42,355 nt of DNA from NCBI RefSeq assembly GCF_002286785.1, contig NZ_MUJY01000167.1:1-42355 (forward strand), read 5' to 3'. Position 1 is the first letter of the stretch; each line of letters opens with the position of its first letter. This DNA is from Pseudomonas sp. PIC25 (GTDB lineage: Bacteria; Pseudomonadota; Gammaproteobacteria; Pseudomonadales; Pseudomonadaceae). A model generated the notes under the pieces. It was not told the origin of the DNA and did no database searches. It saw nothing but the letters and a program-made list of their open reading frames with translations. This document shows positions 9,143 through 19,639 of the stretch, piece after piece. The translations under genes and the position numbers were made by a program.

Positions 9143-11844
9143 TGCGTGGCCTCCTGCAGCTCGGTCGCCCATTGCCCGGTGAGCGGCGGAATACCGTCGA
9201 AGCCGGCCGGCAGCCCGACCAGCCCCTCACTCAGTTCCTGGCTTATGCGCAGCGGCAGGCGCAGCGTCCGGCCGTCGAGGGTCAGCCTGAGCCAGGCGCC
9301 GTCGTTCACGCCAAGGCGCGCCGCATCGGCTTCGGACAATGCCACATAGGATGCGCATATGCGCTCCCGGATCGGCGCGGCACGCGCAGAGGTTTCCTCG
9401 CTGCCGAACAGGTGATGGAGCGGGGCCACCCGCCAGCGGCCGGGCTGGGGTTCGAAGGCGGTCGGCGCGGTGAACCAGCCGAGGCCATCACCGTGGGGCT
9501 CGATCAGGCGTATTCCGGGATCGCCGGCCCGCAGATGGCCGCCCACTTCGTCCTGGAATTTGTTCCAGGCCTGCGGCGAGTTCCAGCCCGGCGACCAGGC
9601 GAACGGGATCTGCTGGCGTGGCAGCGCGGCGCCGGCGTAGCCCTCCATGGAGAAGGCGAAGGGCGTGTCGCTGTCCTGCGGTGTGCGCGGCTCGTGCACG
9701 CTGATATTGGCGCGCATGGCGGTGCGACCGCTGTAGCGGTGCGGTTCGCGCGCCAGCTTGAGACCTTTGATGCGGAAGCTGGCTTTGGGCGCCGCGTCGC
9801 GGATGCCGGCCAGGGCCGGTAGCGCATTGGCGCAGGCATCGGTGACCTGGTCGAGCTGGGTCCAGTCCACTGGTTTGCCTTGCAGCGTGCTGTGCACGGC
9901 GTGCAGCCAGCGCCAGCTTTCCCGGATCAGATTGCCGGCGTCGTAGTAGGTCGGGTCGAACACCTGAAAGAAGCGTTGCGCGCGGCCTTCCTGGCTGACC
10001 AGGGTGCCATCGCCTTCGGCGAAGCTGGCGGCCGGTAGCAGCAGGTGGGCGCGCTCGGCGGTAGGAGTGCGCTGGTGATCGAGCACGATGACCGGACGGG
10101 CTGCTTGCAAGGCGGCATCCACCCGCGCGCGGTCTGCGCGGCGGTAGAGATCGTTTTCCAGCACCACCAGGGCGTCGGCATGGCCATCGCTGGAACGCTG
10201 CAAGGCTTCGTCCAGCGACATTCCGCCGACCAAGGCCAACCCCAGGCTGTTAGCTTCCGGGACGACCAAGCTGATCGAGCCCGCCTTGCCGCGCTGGTGC
10301 AGGGCTTTGGCGATGTTGGCTGTGGCTTCGATGAGCGCCGCGTTGCCAAGGGACATGCCGGAGATCAGCAGCGGACGCTGCGCCGCCAGCAGCGCATCGG
10401 CAATGCGTCGGGCCAGCGCTTCGGCGTCCGGCTCCAGGCCGGTCACCGCCGGCGCCCCCGCATCCAGCGCATGGGCCACGGCGAAGCCGAGGCGGGCGAG
10501 GTCTTCCGGTGCGGCGTGCACGCATTCCTTGGCCACGTCGTCGAGGCGGGTTTCCTCCAGGCTGGCGATGAACAGCGGGTACAGTTCGTGCTGGCCGATG
10601 TTCTGCACCGCGGCGTTCAGCCAGGGCTGCAGCTTCATCGCGGCGGCCATGGCTTCAGCCTTGCCCTTGACCGTCTGGCGCAGGGCGAGGGCGATGCGCG
10701 CGGCGGTTTGGGTCAGGTCTTCGCCGAGGACGAAGACGACGTCGTGGTCCTCCATCTCACGGATCGAAGCGATGGGCAGCGGGCTGTTGCGCTGGATGTC
10801 GAGGGTCAGTCGCAGGAGATCCAGTTCGATGGCGCCGATGCCGCAGGAGAAGTTCTCCTCGCCGACCAGTTCGCGCAGGGCGAAGTTGCTTTCCAGGCTG
10901 GCGCGTGGCGAGCCGATACCGATCACCCGCTTGCCAGCAAGCAGCTCGGCAGCCTTGTCCACCGCCGCGTCGAGACCCAGGGTGTGGCCATCGAATAGCG
11001 GCTGGCGCGGGCGGTCGCGGCGGTTGACATAGCCGTAGCCGAAGCGACCGCGGTCGCAGAGGAAATAGTGATTCACCGAGCCGTTGTAGCGGTTCTCGAT
11101 GCGGCGCAGCTCGCCGTAGCGTTCGCCGGGGCTGATGTTGCAGCCGGACGAGCAGCCGTGGCAGATGCTCGGGGCGAACTGCATGTCCCACTTGCGGTTG
11201 TAGCGTTCGGAATGGGTCTTGTCGGTGAACACACCGGTCGGGCAGACCTCGGTGAGGTTGCCGGAGAACTCGCTTTCCAGTACGCCATCCTCGACCCGGC
11301 CGAAGTAGACGTTCTCGTGGGCGCCGAACACGCCGAGATCGGTGCCACCGGCGTAGTCCTTGTAGTAGCGCACGCAACGGTAGCAGGCGATGCAGCGGTT
11401 CATCTCGTGGGCGATGAAGGGGCCGAGGTCCTGGTTTTCGTGGGTGCGCTTGGCGAAGCGGTAGCGCCGGCGGTTGTGGCCGGTCATCACGGTGACGTCC
11501 TGCAGGTGGCAATGGCCGCCTTCCTCGCATACCGGGCAGTCGTGCGGGTGGTTGGTCATCAGCCACTCCACCACGCTGGCGCGGAAGGTCTTGGCTTCCT
11601 CGTCGTCGATGGAGATCCAGGTGTTGTCGCTGGCGGGGGTCATGCAGGACATCACCAGGCGGCCGCGTTTGTCGTTCTCGTCGCTGAACTGCTTGACCGC
11701 ACACTGACGGCAGGCGCCGACGCTGCCCAGCGCCGGGTGCCAGCAGAAGTAGGGGATGTCCAGCCCCAGCGACAGGCAGGCCTGCAGCAGGTTGTCCGCT
11801 CCGTCGACTTCGAACGATTTGCCGTCTACGTGGATGGTGGCCAT
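9139..11844 (-). CDS. nuoG: NADH-quinone oxidoreductase subunit G
   Basis: 901-residue Fe-S subunit of the NADH arm. The 2Fe-2S ligands are C34, C45, C48 and C67. The His-ligated 4Fe-4S cluster uses H99, C103, C106 and C112. A further 4Fe-4S uses C151, C154, C157 and C201. The off-path N7 cluster is present at C228, C231, C235 and C263, the same numbering I know for E. coli NuoG. The rest is a molybdopterin-oxidoreductase-like fold without visible catalytic function. The start [11 protein letters not shown] was chosen over a frame 47 codons longer because it matches the family's N-terminus and leaves the hairpin-bearing gap non-coding. Confidence 0.97.
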   Translation of the reverse strand: MATIHVDGKSFEVDGADNLLQACLSLGLDIPYFCWHPALGSVGACRQCAVKQFSDENDKRGRLVMSCMTPASDNTWISIDDEEAKTFRASVVEWLMTNHPHDCPVCEEGGHCHLQDVTVMTGHNRRRYRFAKRTHENQDLGPFIAHEMNRCIACYRCVRYYKDYAGGTDLGVFGAHENVYFGRVEDGVLESEFSGNLTEVCPTGVFTDKTHSERYNRKWDMQFAPSICHGCSSGCNISPGERYGELRRIENRYNGSVNHYFLCDRGRFGYGYVNRRDRPRQPLFDGHTLGLDAAVDKAAELLAGKRVIGIGSPRASLESNFALRELVGEENFSCGIGAIELDLLRLTLDIQRNSPLPIASIREMEDHDVVFVLGEDLTQTAARIALALRQTVKGKAEAMAAAMKLQPWLNAAVQNIGQHELYPLFIASLEETRLDDVAKECVHAAPEDLARLGFAVAHALDAGAPAVTGLEPDAEALARRIADALLAAQRPLLISGMSLGNAALIEATANIAKALHQRGKAGSISLVVPEANSLGLALVGGMSLDEALQRSSDGHADALVVLENDLYRRADRARVDAALQAARPVIVLDHQRTPTAERAHLLLPAASFAEGDGTLVSQEGRAQRFFQVFDPTYYDAGNLIRESWRWLHAVHSTLQGKPVDWTQLDQVTDACANALPALAGIRDAAPKASFRIKGLKLAREPHRYSGRTAMRANISVHEPRTPQDSDTPFAFSMEGYAGAALPRQQIPFAWSPGWNSPQAWNKFQDEVGGHLRAGDPGIRLIEPHGDGLGWFTAPTAFEPQPGRWRVAPLHHLFGSEETSARAAPIRERICASYVALSEADAARLGVNDGAWLRLTLDGRTLRLPLRISQELSEGLVGLPAGFDGIPPLTGQWATELQEATQ

Positions 11845-11864
11845 GGTTCCCGGTTTCGTCGTAG

Positions 11865-11909
11865 GGCCCGCATCGCGGGCCGTCGTTCGTATTCCCTCCG
11901 TGCGGAGGG
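11865..11909 (-). other. two hairpins between nuoF and nuoG
   Basis: The 73-base spacer between nuoF and nuoG contains two perfect 7-bp stems. One is GGCCCGC/GCGGGCC with a 3-base loop (11865-11881), and the other is CCCTCCG/CGGAGGG with a 2-base loop (11894-11909). No U-run follows, so they are more likely mRNA-processing or stability structures than terminators. Confidence 0.6.
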
Positions 11910-11917
11910 GCCCCGCT

Positions 11918-13243
11918 TTACACGCCGACCGCCTCCAGCCGGGCGATGCCCGCTTCGAACTCCGGTCGGAAATACTTGATAGCACTGGCCAGCGGCTCCA
12001 CCGCGCCCGGTGCGTGGGCGCAAAAGGTCTTGCCGGGGCCGAGGAAGTCGCACAGTTGTTCCAGAATCTCGATGTCGCCGGGCTGGCCTTCGCCGCGCTC
12101 CAGTGCGCGCAACAGCTTCACGCTCCATGGCAACCCATCGCGGCAGGGCGTGCAAAAGCCGCAGGATTCGCGGGAGAAGAACTCTTCCATGTTGCGCAGC
12201 AGGCCGACCATGTTGACCGTCTCGTCCACCGCCATGGCCAGCCCGGTGCCCATGCGGGTGCCGACCTTGGCGACGCCGGCTGCATAAAGCGGGGTATCCA
12301 AGTGCCCCGGCAACAGGAACCCAGTGCCGGCCCCGCCAGGTTGCCAGGCTTTCAGGCGATAGCCGTCGCGCATGCCGCCGGCATGTTCCTCGAACAGTTC
12401 GCGGGCACTAATGCCGAATGGCAGCTCCCACAGGCCGGGGCTCTTCACCTTGCCGGAGAAGCCCATCAACTTGGTGCCCATGTCTTCGCTGCCGGGGCGG
12501 GCGAGGGCCTTGTACCAGTCCACCCCGTTGCCGATGATCGCCGGCACGTTGCACAGGGTTTCCACGTTGTTCACGCAGGTCGGCTTGCCCCATACGCCGA
12601 CGGCGGCGGGGAACGGCGGTTTGGAGCGCGGATTGGCGCGGCGTCCTTCCAGGGAGTTGATCAGCGCGGTTTCCTCGCCACAGATGTAGCGGCCGGCGCC
12701 GGTGTGCACGAAGAGTTCGAAGTCGAAACCCGAGCCGAGAATATTTCGCCCGATCAACCCTGCCGCCCGTGCTTCTTCCACCGCACGGCGCAGGGTGCGC
12801 GCCGCGTCGACGTACTCGCCGCGCAGGAAGATGTAGCCACGGTAGGCCTTGAGCGCCCGCGCGCTGATCAGCATGCCCTCGATCAGCAGGTGCGGCAGTT
12901 GCTCCATCAGCAGCCGATCCTTATAGGTGTTCGGCTCCATTTCGTCGGCATTGCACAGCAGGTAACGCAGGTTCAGCGATTCGTCCTTGGGCATCAGGCC
13001 CCACTTCACTCCGGTGGGGAAGCCGGCACCGCCCCGGCCCTTTAGCCCCGCGTCCTTGACCTGCTGGACGATCTCGTCCGGGCTCAGGGAAGTCAGCGCC
13101 TTGCGCGCGGCGGTGTAACCGTCCCGCGCCTGGTACTCGTCCAGCCAGACCGGTTCACCGTCGTCGCGCAGGCGCCAGGTCAGCGGATGGGTTTCCGCGC
13201 TGCGCGGCACCCGGTTGGCCGTGGAAAGGGACACGCAGCTCAT
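11918..13243 (-). CDS. nuoF: NADH-quinone oxidoreductase subunit F (NADH/FMN-binding)
   Basis: 441-residue subunit that oxidises NADH with FMN and passes electrons to cluster N3. The glycine-rich nucleotide site [10 protein letters not shown] lies at 69-78, and [13 protein letters not shown] at 182-194. The 4Fe-4S ligands are C361, C364 and C367 (SCGFCTPC) with C408. The start [11 protein letters not shown] overlaps the nuoE stop by 4 bases (ATGA). It acts in the cytoplasm at the tip of the peripheral arm with NuoE and NuoG. Confidence 0.97.
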   Translation of the reverse strand: MSCVSLSTANRVPRSAETHPLTWRLRDDGEPVWLDEYQARDGYTAARKALTSLSPDEIVQQVKDAGLKGRGGAGFPTGVKWGLMPKDESLNLRYLLCNADEMEPNTYKDRLLMEQLPHLLIEGMLISARALKAYRGYIFLRGEYVDAARTLRRAVEEARAAGLIGRNILGSGFDFELFVHTGAGRYICGEETALINSLEGRRANPRSKPPFPAAVGVWGKPTCVNNVETLCNVPAIIGNGVDWYKALARPGSEDMGTKLMGFSGKVKSPGLWELPFGISARELFEEHAGGMRDGYRLKAWQPGGAGTGFLLPGHLDTPLYAAGVAKVGTRMGTGLAMAVDETVNMVGLLRNMEEFFSRESCGFCTPCRDGLPWSVKLLRALERGEGQPGDIEILEQLCDFLGPGKTFCAHAPGAVEPLASAIKYFRPEFEAGIARLEAVGV

Positions 13244-13740
13244 GGGTAGGCCTCCAGCAGCCGGGCGATGGCCGCGGTGTCCAGATGGCTGTGGGTGTCG
13301 TCGTCCACCATCAGCGTCGGGCTCTTGTCGCAGTTGCCCAGGCAGCACACCGGCAACAGGGTGAAACGGCCGTCGGGGGTGGTCTGGCCAAGGCCGATTC
13401 CAAGCTCTTTCTCCAGCGCGGCCTGGATCGTCTCGTGGCCGTTGATGTAGCAGACCATGCTGTCGCACAGACGGATGATGTGACGGCCCACCGGCTGGCG
13501 GAAAATCTGGCTGTAGAAGGTGGCGACGCCTTCGACGTCGCTGGCCGGGATGCCCAGCACCTCGGCCACGGCCGGGATGGCGCCATCCGGTACCCAGCCG
13601 CGCTGCTGCTGGACGATCTTCAGCGCTTCGATGGATGCCGCGCGGGCATCCTCGTAGTGGTGCATCTCGGCCTCGATGGCCGCGCGCTCGGCGGCGCTTA
13701 GAGTGAAGCGGTCGGTCTGGATCAGGCTGTTCTGGCTCAT
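13240..13740 (-). CDS. nuoE: NADH-quinone oxidoreductase subunit E (2Fe-2S)
   Basis: 166-residue thioredoxin-fold subunit holding cluster N1a beside NuoF. The ligand pattern is [11 protein letters not shown] (two cysteines five apart) and [13 protein letters not shown]. The start [11 protein letters not shown] lies 2 bases after the nuoCD stop, and longer upstream frames only shadow nuoCD. The length matches the family (166 in E. coli). Confidence 0.97.
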   Translation of the reverse strand: MSQNSLIQTDRFTLSAAERAAIEAEMHHYEDARAASIEALKIVQQQRGWVPDGAIPAVAEVLGIPASDVEGVATFYSQIFRQPVGRHIIRLCDSMVCYINGHETIQAALEKELGIGLGQTTPDGRFTLLPVCCLGNCDKSPTLMVDDDTHSHLDTAAIARLLEAYP

Positions 13741-13742
13741 GG

Positions 13743-15524
13743 TCAGCGGTCCACGTCGGCCATTACGAAATCGATGCTGCCCAGGTAAGCGATGAGGTCC
13801 GACACCATGCTGCCGCGGATCACCGCGGGAATCTGCTGCAGGTGCGGGAAGCTGGGCGTACGGATGCGCGTGCGGTAGCTCATGGTGCTGCCGTCGCTGA
13901 TCAGGTAGTAGCTGTTGATGCCCTTGGTCGCCTCGATCATCTGGAAGGCTTCGTTGGCCGGCATCACCGGTCCCCAGGACACCTGCAGGAAGTGAGTGAT
14001 CAGGGTCTCGATGTGCTCCAGCATGCGTTCGCGCGGCGGCGGTGTGGTCAGCGGATGGTCGGCCTTGAACGGGCCCTCGGGCATGTTCTTCAGGCACTGC
14101 TCGATGATGCGCAGGCTTTCGCGCATTTCGCCTACTTTAACCAGACAGCGGTCGTAGGCGTCGCCGTTGGCCGCCAGGGGCACCTCGAATTCGAAGTGCT
14201 CGTAGCCGGAATAGGGACGAACCTTGCGGATGTCGTAGTCGAAGCCGGTGGCGCGCAGGCCGGCGCCGGTGACGCCCCATTCCAGGGCCTGTTGGGTGTT
14301 GTAGCGGGCCACGCCGATGGTCCGGCCACGCAGGATGCTGTTCTTTAGCGCGGCCTTCTCATACTCGGCCAGGCGCTTGGGCATCCAGTCGAGGAACTCG
14401 CGCACCAGCCTGTCCCAGCCGCGCGGCAGGTCGTGGGCTACGCCGCCGATACGGAACCAGGCCGGGTGCATGCGGAAGCCGGTGATGGCCTCGACCACCT
14501 GGTAGGCGCGCTGGCGGTCGGTGAAGGTGAAGAACACTGGCGTCATGGCGCCGACGTCCTGGATGTAGGTGCCCAGGTACAACAGGTGATTCAGGATGCG
14601 GAAGAACTCGGCCAGCATCACGCGGATGAAGTCGACCCGGCTCGGCACCTTGATGCCGGCGAGCTTCTCCACTGCCAGCACGTAGGGCAGGTTGTTCATT
14701 ACCCCGCCGAGGTAGTCGATGCGGTCGGTGTAGGGGATGAAGCTGTGCCAGGACTGGCGCTCGGCCATTTTCTCGGCGCCGCGGTGGTGGTAGCCGATTT
14801 CCGGCACGCAATCGACGATTTCCTCGCCATCCAGCTGCAGGATGATGCGGAAGGCGCCGTGGGCGGAGGGATGGTTCGGGCCGAGGTTGAGGAACATGAA
14901 GTCCTCGTGGTCGCCGTGGCGCTGCATGCCCCAGTCTTCCGGCTTGAAGCGCAGGGCTTCCTGTTCCAAGTCCTGCTTGGCGGCGGACAGGCTGTAGGGA
15001 TCGAACTCGGTGGCGCGCGCCGGATAGTCCTTGCGCAGTGGGTGACCTTCCCAGGTCGGCGGCATCAGCATGCGGATCAGGTGCGGATGGCCGTCGAAGC
15101 GGATGCCATACATGTCCCAGACTTCCCGCTCGTACCAGTTGGCGTTGGGCCAGATGGACGTGGCGCTGGGCAGCGACAGATCGCCCTCGGCGAGGGCGAC
15201 CTTGATCATCACATCGCTGTTCCGTTCCACCGAGAGCAGGTGGTAGAAGACGCTGAAGTCCGCCTCGGGAAGCCCCCGGCGCTGGGTCCGCAGGCGCTCG
15301 TCGACACCGTGCAGGTCGTAGAGCATGACGTAGGGCTGCGGCAATTGGCGGAGAAAACGCAGTACTTCGATCAGCTGTTCGCGCGGCACCCAGAGCACCG
15401 GCATGCCGGTGCGGGTGACCTGGACGGTAAAGGTCTCGGCACCGAAACGGGCTTTCAACTCGACCACCACGTCAGGCGGCGAGGCTGGGTACGGCGGTGT
15501 GTGCAATGCGCTGCTAGACGTCAT
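13743..15524 (-). CDS. nuoCD: NADH-quinone oxidoreductase subunits C/D, fused
   Basis: 593-residue natural fusion. The NuoC part (about 1-190, 30-kDa family with [20 protein letters not shown]) is joined to NuoD (about 210-593, 49-kDa hydrogenase-like family). The NuoD part has [17 protein letters not shown] near its start, the quinone-site histidine in that stretch, and the conserved C-terminus [16 protein letters not shown]. The fusion is the rule in gammaproteobacteria such as E. coli and Pseudomonas. It lies 43 bases after nuoB and 2 before nuoE. Confidence 0.97.
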   Translation of the reverse strand: MTSSSALHTPPYPASPPDVVVELKARFGAETFTVQVTRTGMPVLWVPREQLIEVLRFLRQLPQPYVMLYDLHGVDERLRTQRRGLPEADFSVFYHLLSVERNSDVMIKVALAEGDLSLPSATSIWPNANWYEREVWDMYGIRFDGHPHLIRMLMPPTWEGHPLRKDYPARATEFDPYSLSAAKQDLEQEALRFKPEDWGMQRHGDHEDFMFLNLGPNHPSAHGAFRIILQLDGEEIVDCVPEIGYHHRGAEKMAERQSWHSFIPYTDRIDYLGGVMNNLPYVLAVEKLAGIKVPSRVDFIRVMLAEFFRILNHLLYLGTYIQDVGAMTPVFFTFTDRQRAYQVVEAITGFRMHPAWFRIGGVAHDLPRGWDRLVREFLDWMPKRLAEYEKAALKNSILRGRTIGVARYNTQQALEWGVTGAGLRATGFDYDIRKVRPYSGYEHFEFEVPLAANGDAYDRCLVKVGEMRESLRIIEQCLKNMPEGPFKADHPLTTPPPRERMLEHIETLITHFLQVSWGPVMPANEAFQMIEATKGINSYYLISDGSTMSYRTRIRTPSFPHLQQIPAVIRGSMVSDLIAYLGSIDFVMADVDR

Positions 15525-15567
15525 GGATACCTGCTTCCGGTCAGCGTCGTAAGGAGCCGGTCCCGGC

Positions 15568-16242
15568 TCAGACTTCGTCGGGGCTGCGCAACTGGGTGAC
15601 CTTGATCCTCTGCTCGCGCCGCTGCTCGCGTTGCGACGGCATTTCGGCGCGGTAGATGCCCTGGTCCCCGACCACCCAGGACAGCGGCCGGCGCTCCTCT
15701 CCGATCGACTCCTGCAGCAGCATCAGCCCCTGCAGGAAGGCTTCCGGGCGGGGCGGGCAGCCGGGCACGTAGACGTCCACTGGGAGGAACTTGTCGACCC
15801 CCTGGACCACCGAGTAGATGTCGTACATGCCGCCGGAGTTGGCGCACGAGCCCATGGAAATCACCCACTTGGGTTCCAGCATCTGCTCGTAGAGGCGCTG
15901 GATGACCGGCGCCATCTTGATGAAACAGGTGCCGGCGATGACCATGAAATCCGCCTGGCGCGGCGAGGCACGGATCACCTCGGCGCCGAAGCGGGCGATA
16001 TCGTGAGGAGCGGTGAACGCCGTGGTCATTTCCACGTAGCAGCAGGACAGGCCGAAGTTGTATGGCCACAGGGAGTTCTTGCGGCCCCAGTTCACCGCGC
16101 CGTGCAGCACCTCTTCCAGCTTGCCCATGAAAACGTTGCGGTGAACCTGGCTTTCCAGCGGGTCGGGCACGGTCTCCCGTTCACCGATTGGGTACTGCGC
16201 GTTAGCTGCGTTGGGATCGATCCTGGTGAGTTTGTATTGCAT
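15568..16242 (-). CDS. nuoB: NADH-quinone oxidoreductase subunit B (cluster N2)
   Basis: 224-residue subunit that carries the terminal 4Fe-4S cluster N2 next to the quinone site. The ligands are the tandem cysteines C67-C68 (GLSCCYVEM), C133 (GSCANSGG) and C162 (PGCPPRPE). The start [10 protein letters not shown] fits the family's N-terminus. A frame 30 codons longer overlaps nuoA and is rejected. It begins 10 bases after nuoA. Confidence 0.97.
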   Translation of the reverse strand: MQYKLTRIDPNAANAQYPIGERETVPDPLESQVHRNVFMGKLEEVLHGAVNWGRKNSLWPYNFGLSCCYVEMTTAFTAPHDIARFGAEVIRASPRQADFMVIAGTCFIKMAPVIQRLYEQMLEPKWVISMGSCANSGGMYDIYSVVQGVDKFLPVDVYVPGCPPRPEAFLQGLMLLQESIGEERRPLSWVVGDQGIYRAEMPSQREQRREQRIKVTQLRSPDEV

Positions 16243-16252
16243 TACCCACGCC

Positions 16253-16663
16253 TCAAGGTTTGAGCTTCGCCTGCCGTCTGCGGCGCGATTCGGGAGACCA
16301 GTCGAGGGCCCCGATGCGCCAGAGATAGACAAGACCCGCCAGCAGAATGGCTATGAAAATGCTTGCCTCGATGAGGCCGGCCCAGCCGCTTTCCCGTACG
16401 GAAACGGCCCAGGCGAAGAGAAACAGGGCTTCCACGTCGAAGATCACGAATAGCATCGCGACCAGGTAGAACTTGGCCGACAGGCGCAGGCGGGCGCCAC
16501 CGGTGGGAACGATCCCGGATTCGAAGGGGACGTTCTTGCTGCGGCCGAAGGCCTTGCTACCCAGCAGACTGGAGACGCCGAGCATGAACGCACAGAGGCC
16601 GAAGACCCCCAGAAGAAAAACTGCAAAGCCCCAGTGATGGGACAAACTGGCCACATCAGGCAT
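16253..16663 (-). CDS. nuoA: NADH-quinone oxidoreductase subunit A
   Basis: 136-residue membrane subunit with three helices (about 11-33, 66-88, 97-117) and the conserved loop [21 protein letters not shown], which contributes to the quinone channel with NuoH and NuoD. An AAGGAG site precedes the ATG. It is the promoter-proximal gene of the operon. The C-terminal tail [11 protein letters not shown] is basic, as expected for the cytoplasmic side. Confidence 0.97.
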   Translation of the reverse strand: MPDVASLSHHWGFAVFLLGVFGLCAFMLGVSSLLGSKAFGRSKNVPFESGIVPTGGARLRLSAKFYLVAMLFVIFDVEALFLFAWAVSVRESGWAGLIEASIFIAILLAGLVYLWRIGALDWSPESRRRRQAKLKP

Positions 16664-16710
16664 GCCGATGCTCCTTGGGCAACGGACGGTTTTTCTTTGA
16701 TCGTAGTGAC

Positions 16711-16739
16711 GCTAATCGGTTTCTTAACGGTTGAGTCAA
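16711..16739 (-). promoter_or_regulatory. possible sigma-70 promoter for the nuo operon
   Basis: On the minus strand TTGACT is followed after 17 bases by ATTAGC, about 48 bases upstream of the nuoA start. The -35 box is good and the -10 box is weak. It is the best-looking match in the leader, but other promoters further up are likely. Confidence 0.35.
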
Positions 16740-16770
16740 TTCGAGTGTAGGCGGGCCTTTCCGGGTAAGG

Positions 16771-16792
16771 AAATTTTTGCCGAGAAAAATTT
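16771..16792. promoter_or_regulatory. AT-rich perfect palindrome upstream of nuoA
   Basis: AAATTTTT and AAAAATTT face each other across a 6-base GCCGAG centre, 108-129 bases upstream of nuoA and upstream of the candidate promoter. In such GC-rich DNA this stands out. It could be a regulator site or an UP-like element. No ANR/FNR box (TTGAT-N4-ATCAA) was seen in this gap. Confidence 0.4.
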
Positions 16793-16932
16793 GCTCGGGC
16801 CTATGCCAGCGAAGCCCTTGATATAGAGCGGTTGCGAGATGTTACAGCGTGGTTTTACGGTCGCGGACGGGCTGTCACCGCCATAACCCGGCGTTCCCGG
16901 GGAGAGGGAGCGCTATAGCCAAACGGTATTTT

Positions 16933-16961
16933 TTGAATTCTAAGCTGTACTAACGTACTAA
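16933..16961 (+). promoter_or_regulatory. possible promoter of the pectinacetylesterase-like gene
   Basis: TTGAAT and TACTAA are spaced by 17 bases in the 406-base gap between nuoA and the hydrolase gene. The direct repeat GTACTAAC-GTACTAAA overlaps the -10 box. If used, the leader would be about 100 bases. The rest of the gap holds no gene that I can support. Confidence 0.4.
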
Positions 16962-17069
16962 AATCTCCCGCCTGCCATTTACCTTGCCAAGGAGAGAAAC
17001 CCGGGTCTGCGCGGTAGCCGCTGCCTGTGGCATGTCGACCCTGCATAACGACAAAAAGAGGGATTCGCT

Positions 17070-18470
17070 ATGCCTGCAGCCAAGCCGTTCCGCTTGTCCG
17101 CTTTCGTCCTGCCGTTGCTGCTGCTTCCGTTCGCGTCGCTACGCGCCGAACCGGGGGACTACAGCGCTTGGCAAACGATGATCAACCTGGTCTCGCCCCC
17201 GGCGGCGGACAACCCGGTCACGCCGGCACAACGGCTCGGGCCATATCCGCTGCTGGCCAACCCCGCCGGTTTCGACAGCGGCTTCCGCCCGGGCAGCTAC
17301 TATGCCTGGCAGACCATCCAACTGGCACCGCAGACCGGCGCGGTCTGCGGTAACGGCTCGCCCTATAAGTTCTTCGTCAACCGCGTGCCGAACACACGCA
17401 ACACCATCATCTACCTGGAAGGTGGCGGCGCCTGCTGGGACTACCCCAGCTGTAGCGGGCAGGGCGGTATCCGCGGTGCGCGCAACCCGAACGGCATTCC
17501 CGACGACTACATGGCCCTGTTGAATCCGGGCGCCAGCCTGGTCAGCCCCTTCGTCGTGCGCCTGCACCCTTGGAGCCGGGTAAAGACGCAGAACTGGAAC
17601 ATGGTCTACGTGCCTTACTGCACTGGGGACATCTATTCCGGCGACCGCGTAGCGATCTACCAGGACCCGCAGAACCCGGAGCAGCAGCCTCTGGTCTGGC
17701 ATCACAACGGGTTGCGCAACGTGCGCGCGGTGGTCGGCTGGCTGAAGGACAACCTGCAACGTCCGACCCAGATGCTCACCACTGGTTGCAGCGCCGGCGG
17801 GGCGGGCAGCCTGACCAACCATGCGGCGATCCGACAGGACATCGCGCCGGACCGCGGCTTCCTCATCGACGATTCCGGTCCGGTGTTCAGCGCCATCGCC
17901 AGTGGCAATCCGCAGGACTATCCATCGCTGCCGCTGCAGGGGTTCATCCGCCAGGCCTGGGGACTGGACGCCGGACCGCTGCCTTATCTGCAGAGCCGCT
18001 TGCCGGGGTTGAACCTCAACGACCTCGGCACGCTGTATTCGGCGCTGTCGGCCAACCTGCCGGGGGACCGCATGGGGCACACCCATTTCTGGAAAGACCT
18101 GAACTACTCGTCCTACTCCTACGAGCGCTTCTATGCCGACATCATCAACGCGCCGGACCTGGCAACGAAGCAGGCACTGATCCATGGCCGTTGGGATGTT
18201 GACACCGCCCGGCTGCGCAATGAACTGGCCAACCTGAGCAACTTCGGCGGCTACTTCCCGCAGTACCGGGCGGTTAACGAAAGTCACTGCACCAGCATCA
18301 TCGAGTTCGCCAACGCGGATATCCAGGAGCAGGACCTGGAGCTGGACGATTTCGTCAGCAGTGTGCTCAACGGTAGCGGCCCGGTACTGGAAGCCTCCGA
18401 AACCAGCGATCAGGCCGACCGGCAGAAGCCGTTCAACCTGCTGTATTACGTATTGGATCAGTTGCTCTAA
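17070..18470 (+). CDS. secreted pectinacetylesterase/Notum-family hydrolase
   Basis: 466-residue predicted exported alpha/beta hydrolase of the pectinacetylesterase family (PF03283), serine carboxylesterases that include plant pectin acetylesterases and animal Notum. A signal peptide is visible (residues 1-26, hydrophobic core AFVLPLLLLPFASL, cleavage after LRA). The oxyanion-side motif IIYLEGGGACWDYPSC lies at 113-128, the nucleophile elbow GCSAGG at 239-244 with Ser241, an Asp at 267 or 268 (IDDSG), and a late His in NESHCTS (about 406). An AGAGGGA site precedes the ATG. The natural substrate is unknown, and bacterial members are often distant from true pectin acetylesterases. It ends 13 bases from the convergent topoisomerase gene. 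Confidence 0.85.
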   Translation: MPAAKPFRLSAFVLPLLLLPFASLRAEPGDYSAWQTMINLVSPPAADNPVTPAQRLGPYPLLANPAGFDSGFRPGSYYAWQTIQLAPQTGAVCGNGSPYKFFVNRVPNTRNTIIYLEGGGACWDYPSCSGQGGIRGARNPNGIPDDYMALLNPGASLVSPFVVRLHPWSRVKTQNWNMVYVPYCTGDIYSGDRVAIYQDPQNPEQQPLVWHHNGLRNVRAVVGWLKDNLQRPTQMLTTGCSAGGAGSLTNHAAIRQDIAPDRGFLIDDSGPVFSAIASGNPQDYPSLPLQGFIRQAWGLDAGPLPYLQSRLPGLNLNDLGTLYSALSANLPGDRMGHTHFWKDLNYSSYSYERFYADIINAPDLATKQALIHGRWDVDTARLRNELANLSNFGGYFPQYRAVNESHCTSIIEFANADIQEQDLELDDFVSSVLNGSGPVLEASETSDQADRQKPFNLLYYVLDQLL

Positions 18471-18483
18471 GGAGAAAATCAGC

Positions 18484-19578
18484 TCATGCATCTTCCGATT
18501 GCTGCTCGAGGAAGCGCAGCAGGGCGACTTCCTCGGGGTTCAGCCATTTGCGCTTGCGCGATTTTGGCAAGCGGGCCAGTTCGCCCCGACCGAAAGCATC
18601 CAGCAGGCTGGGATGGATATAGCAATTGCGGCAGACGGCCGGGGTGTTGCCGAGGGTCTTGGCCACCACCTTGACCGTCTCCACCAGATTCTTCCGCGCC
18701 TCGCTCTCCGGCTCCCAGGGCTGCTCGCGGAGCCGGGCCAGTGCCAGAGCGCTGCCGGCCCAGGTCCGGTAATCCTTGGCGGTGAAATCGGCGCCGCTGA
18801 TTTCACGCAGGTAGGCGTTGACGTCGGTGGACGTCACCGCACGGCGCTCTCCCTGGTCATCCAGGTACTGGAACAAGTGCTGGCCGGGCAACTCCCGGCA
18901 GCGCCGCATGACCCGCGCCAGACGTGGATGATCGAGGCGAAGGCAGTGTTCGACGCCGCTCTTACCACGGAAGCGGAAGTGAATGGAGGCGCCTTTCACC
19001 TCGACATGGCGGTTGCGCAGGGTGGTTAGGCCGTAAGAGCGGTTGTCGCGGGCGTACTGCGGGTTGCCGATGCGGATCAGCGTGGCGTCGAGCAGCGCGA
19101 CCACCGTGGCCATGATCTTTTCCCGACACAGGCTGCGCAGGGCCAGGTGCTTTTCGATCTGGGCGCGCAGGGCTGGCAGGCTGTGGCCGAACTGGAGCAT
19201 GCGCCCGTACTTGTTGGCATCGCGGATTTCCCGCCAGCGCGGGTGGTAGCGGTACTGCTTGCGGCCGCGCGCGTCGCGGCCGGTGGCTTGCAGGTGACCT
19301 TGCGGATCGCAGCAGATCCAGACATCTCGGTAGGCCGGGGGAATCGCCAGGCGCTCGATCCGACGGATCTCGTCGGTATCGCGGATGCGTTCTCCTCGAG
19401 CATCGATATAGATGAACCGGCCGCGCAACGAACGCCGTCGAATGCCGGGCTGGCTGTCGTCGACGTAGTGGAGGTCCGGTGGCAGGAGGGGGGCGGAGGG
19501 GGGCTCCGGCTCTTCTGTTTCGGCGGGAAGAAGGCCGCGTAGGGCCTCCTGTGTCGCAGCATCGCTGTCGAAGCGCAT
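18484..19578 (-). CDS. type IB DNA topoisomerase (poxvirus-like)
   Basis: 364-residue topoisomerase IB of the bacterial/viral small type, which relaxes supercoils through a 3'-phosphotyrosyl intermediate. The N-terminal domain (about 35-130) includes RFIYIDARGERI and IERLAIPPAYRDVWIC. The C-terminal catalytic core shows RIGNPQYA (about 169-176), RGKSG (about 204-208), KDYRTWAG (about 268-275), and the nucleophile Tyr320 in CRNCYIHP. A GGGAGA site precedes the ATG. It is an accessory enzyme found in many pseudomonads. It is the last gene of a run of minus-strand genes that starts with the small ORFs at 19640-21550. Confidence 0.93.
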   Translation of the reverse strand: MRFDSDAATQEALRGLLPAETEEPEPPSAPLLPPDLHYVDDSQPGIRRRSLRGRFIYIDARGERIRDTDEIRRIERLAIPPAYRDVWICCDPQGHLQATGRDARGRKQYRYHPRWREIRDANKYGRMLQFGHSLPALRAQIEKHLALRSLCREKIMATVVALLDATLIRIGNPQYARDNRSYGLTTLRNRHVEVKGASIHFRFRGKSGVEHCLRLDHPRLARVMRRCRELPGQHLFQYLDDQGERRAVTSTDVNAYLREISGADFTAKDYRTWAGSALALARLREQPWEPESEARKNLVETVKVVAKTLGNTPAVCRNCYIHPSLLDAFGRGELARLPKSRKRKWLNPEEVALLRFLEQQSEDA

Positions 19579-19639
19579 GCGGTCTCCCTGCGAATGGGGC
19601 GAGCCCGGTGCGCCGGGGGACGGCGCCGGGCTCCGGGTG

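Noticed and set aside
17139-18491. 450-codon minus-strand frame over the hydrolase gene
   Set aside because: It overlaps a well-supported gene with signal peptide and catalytic motifs, and its translation has no recognisable features.
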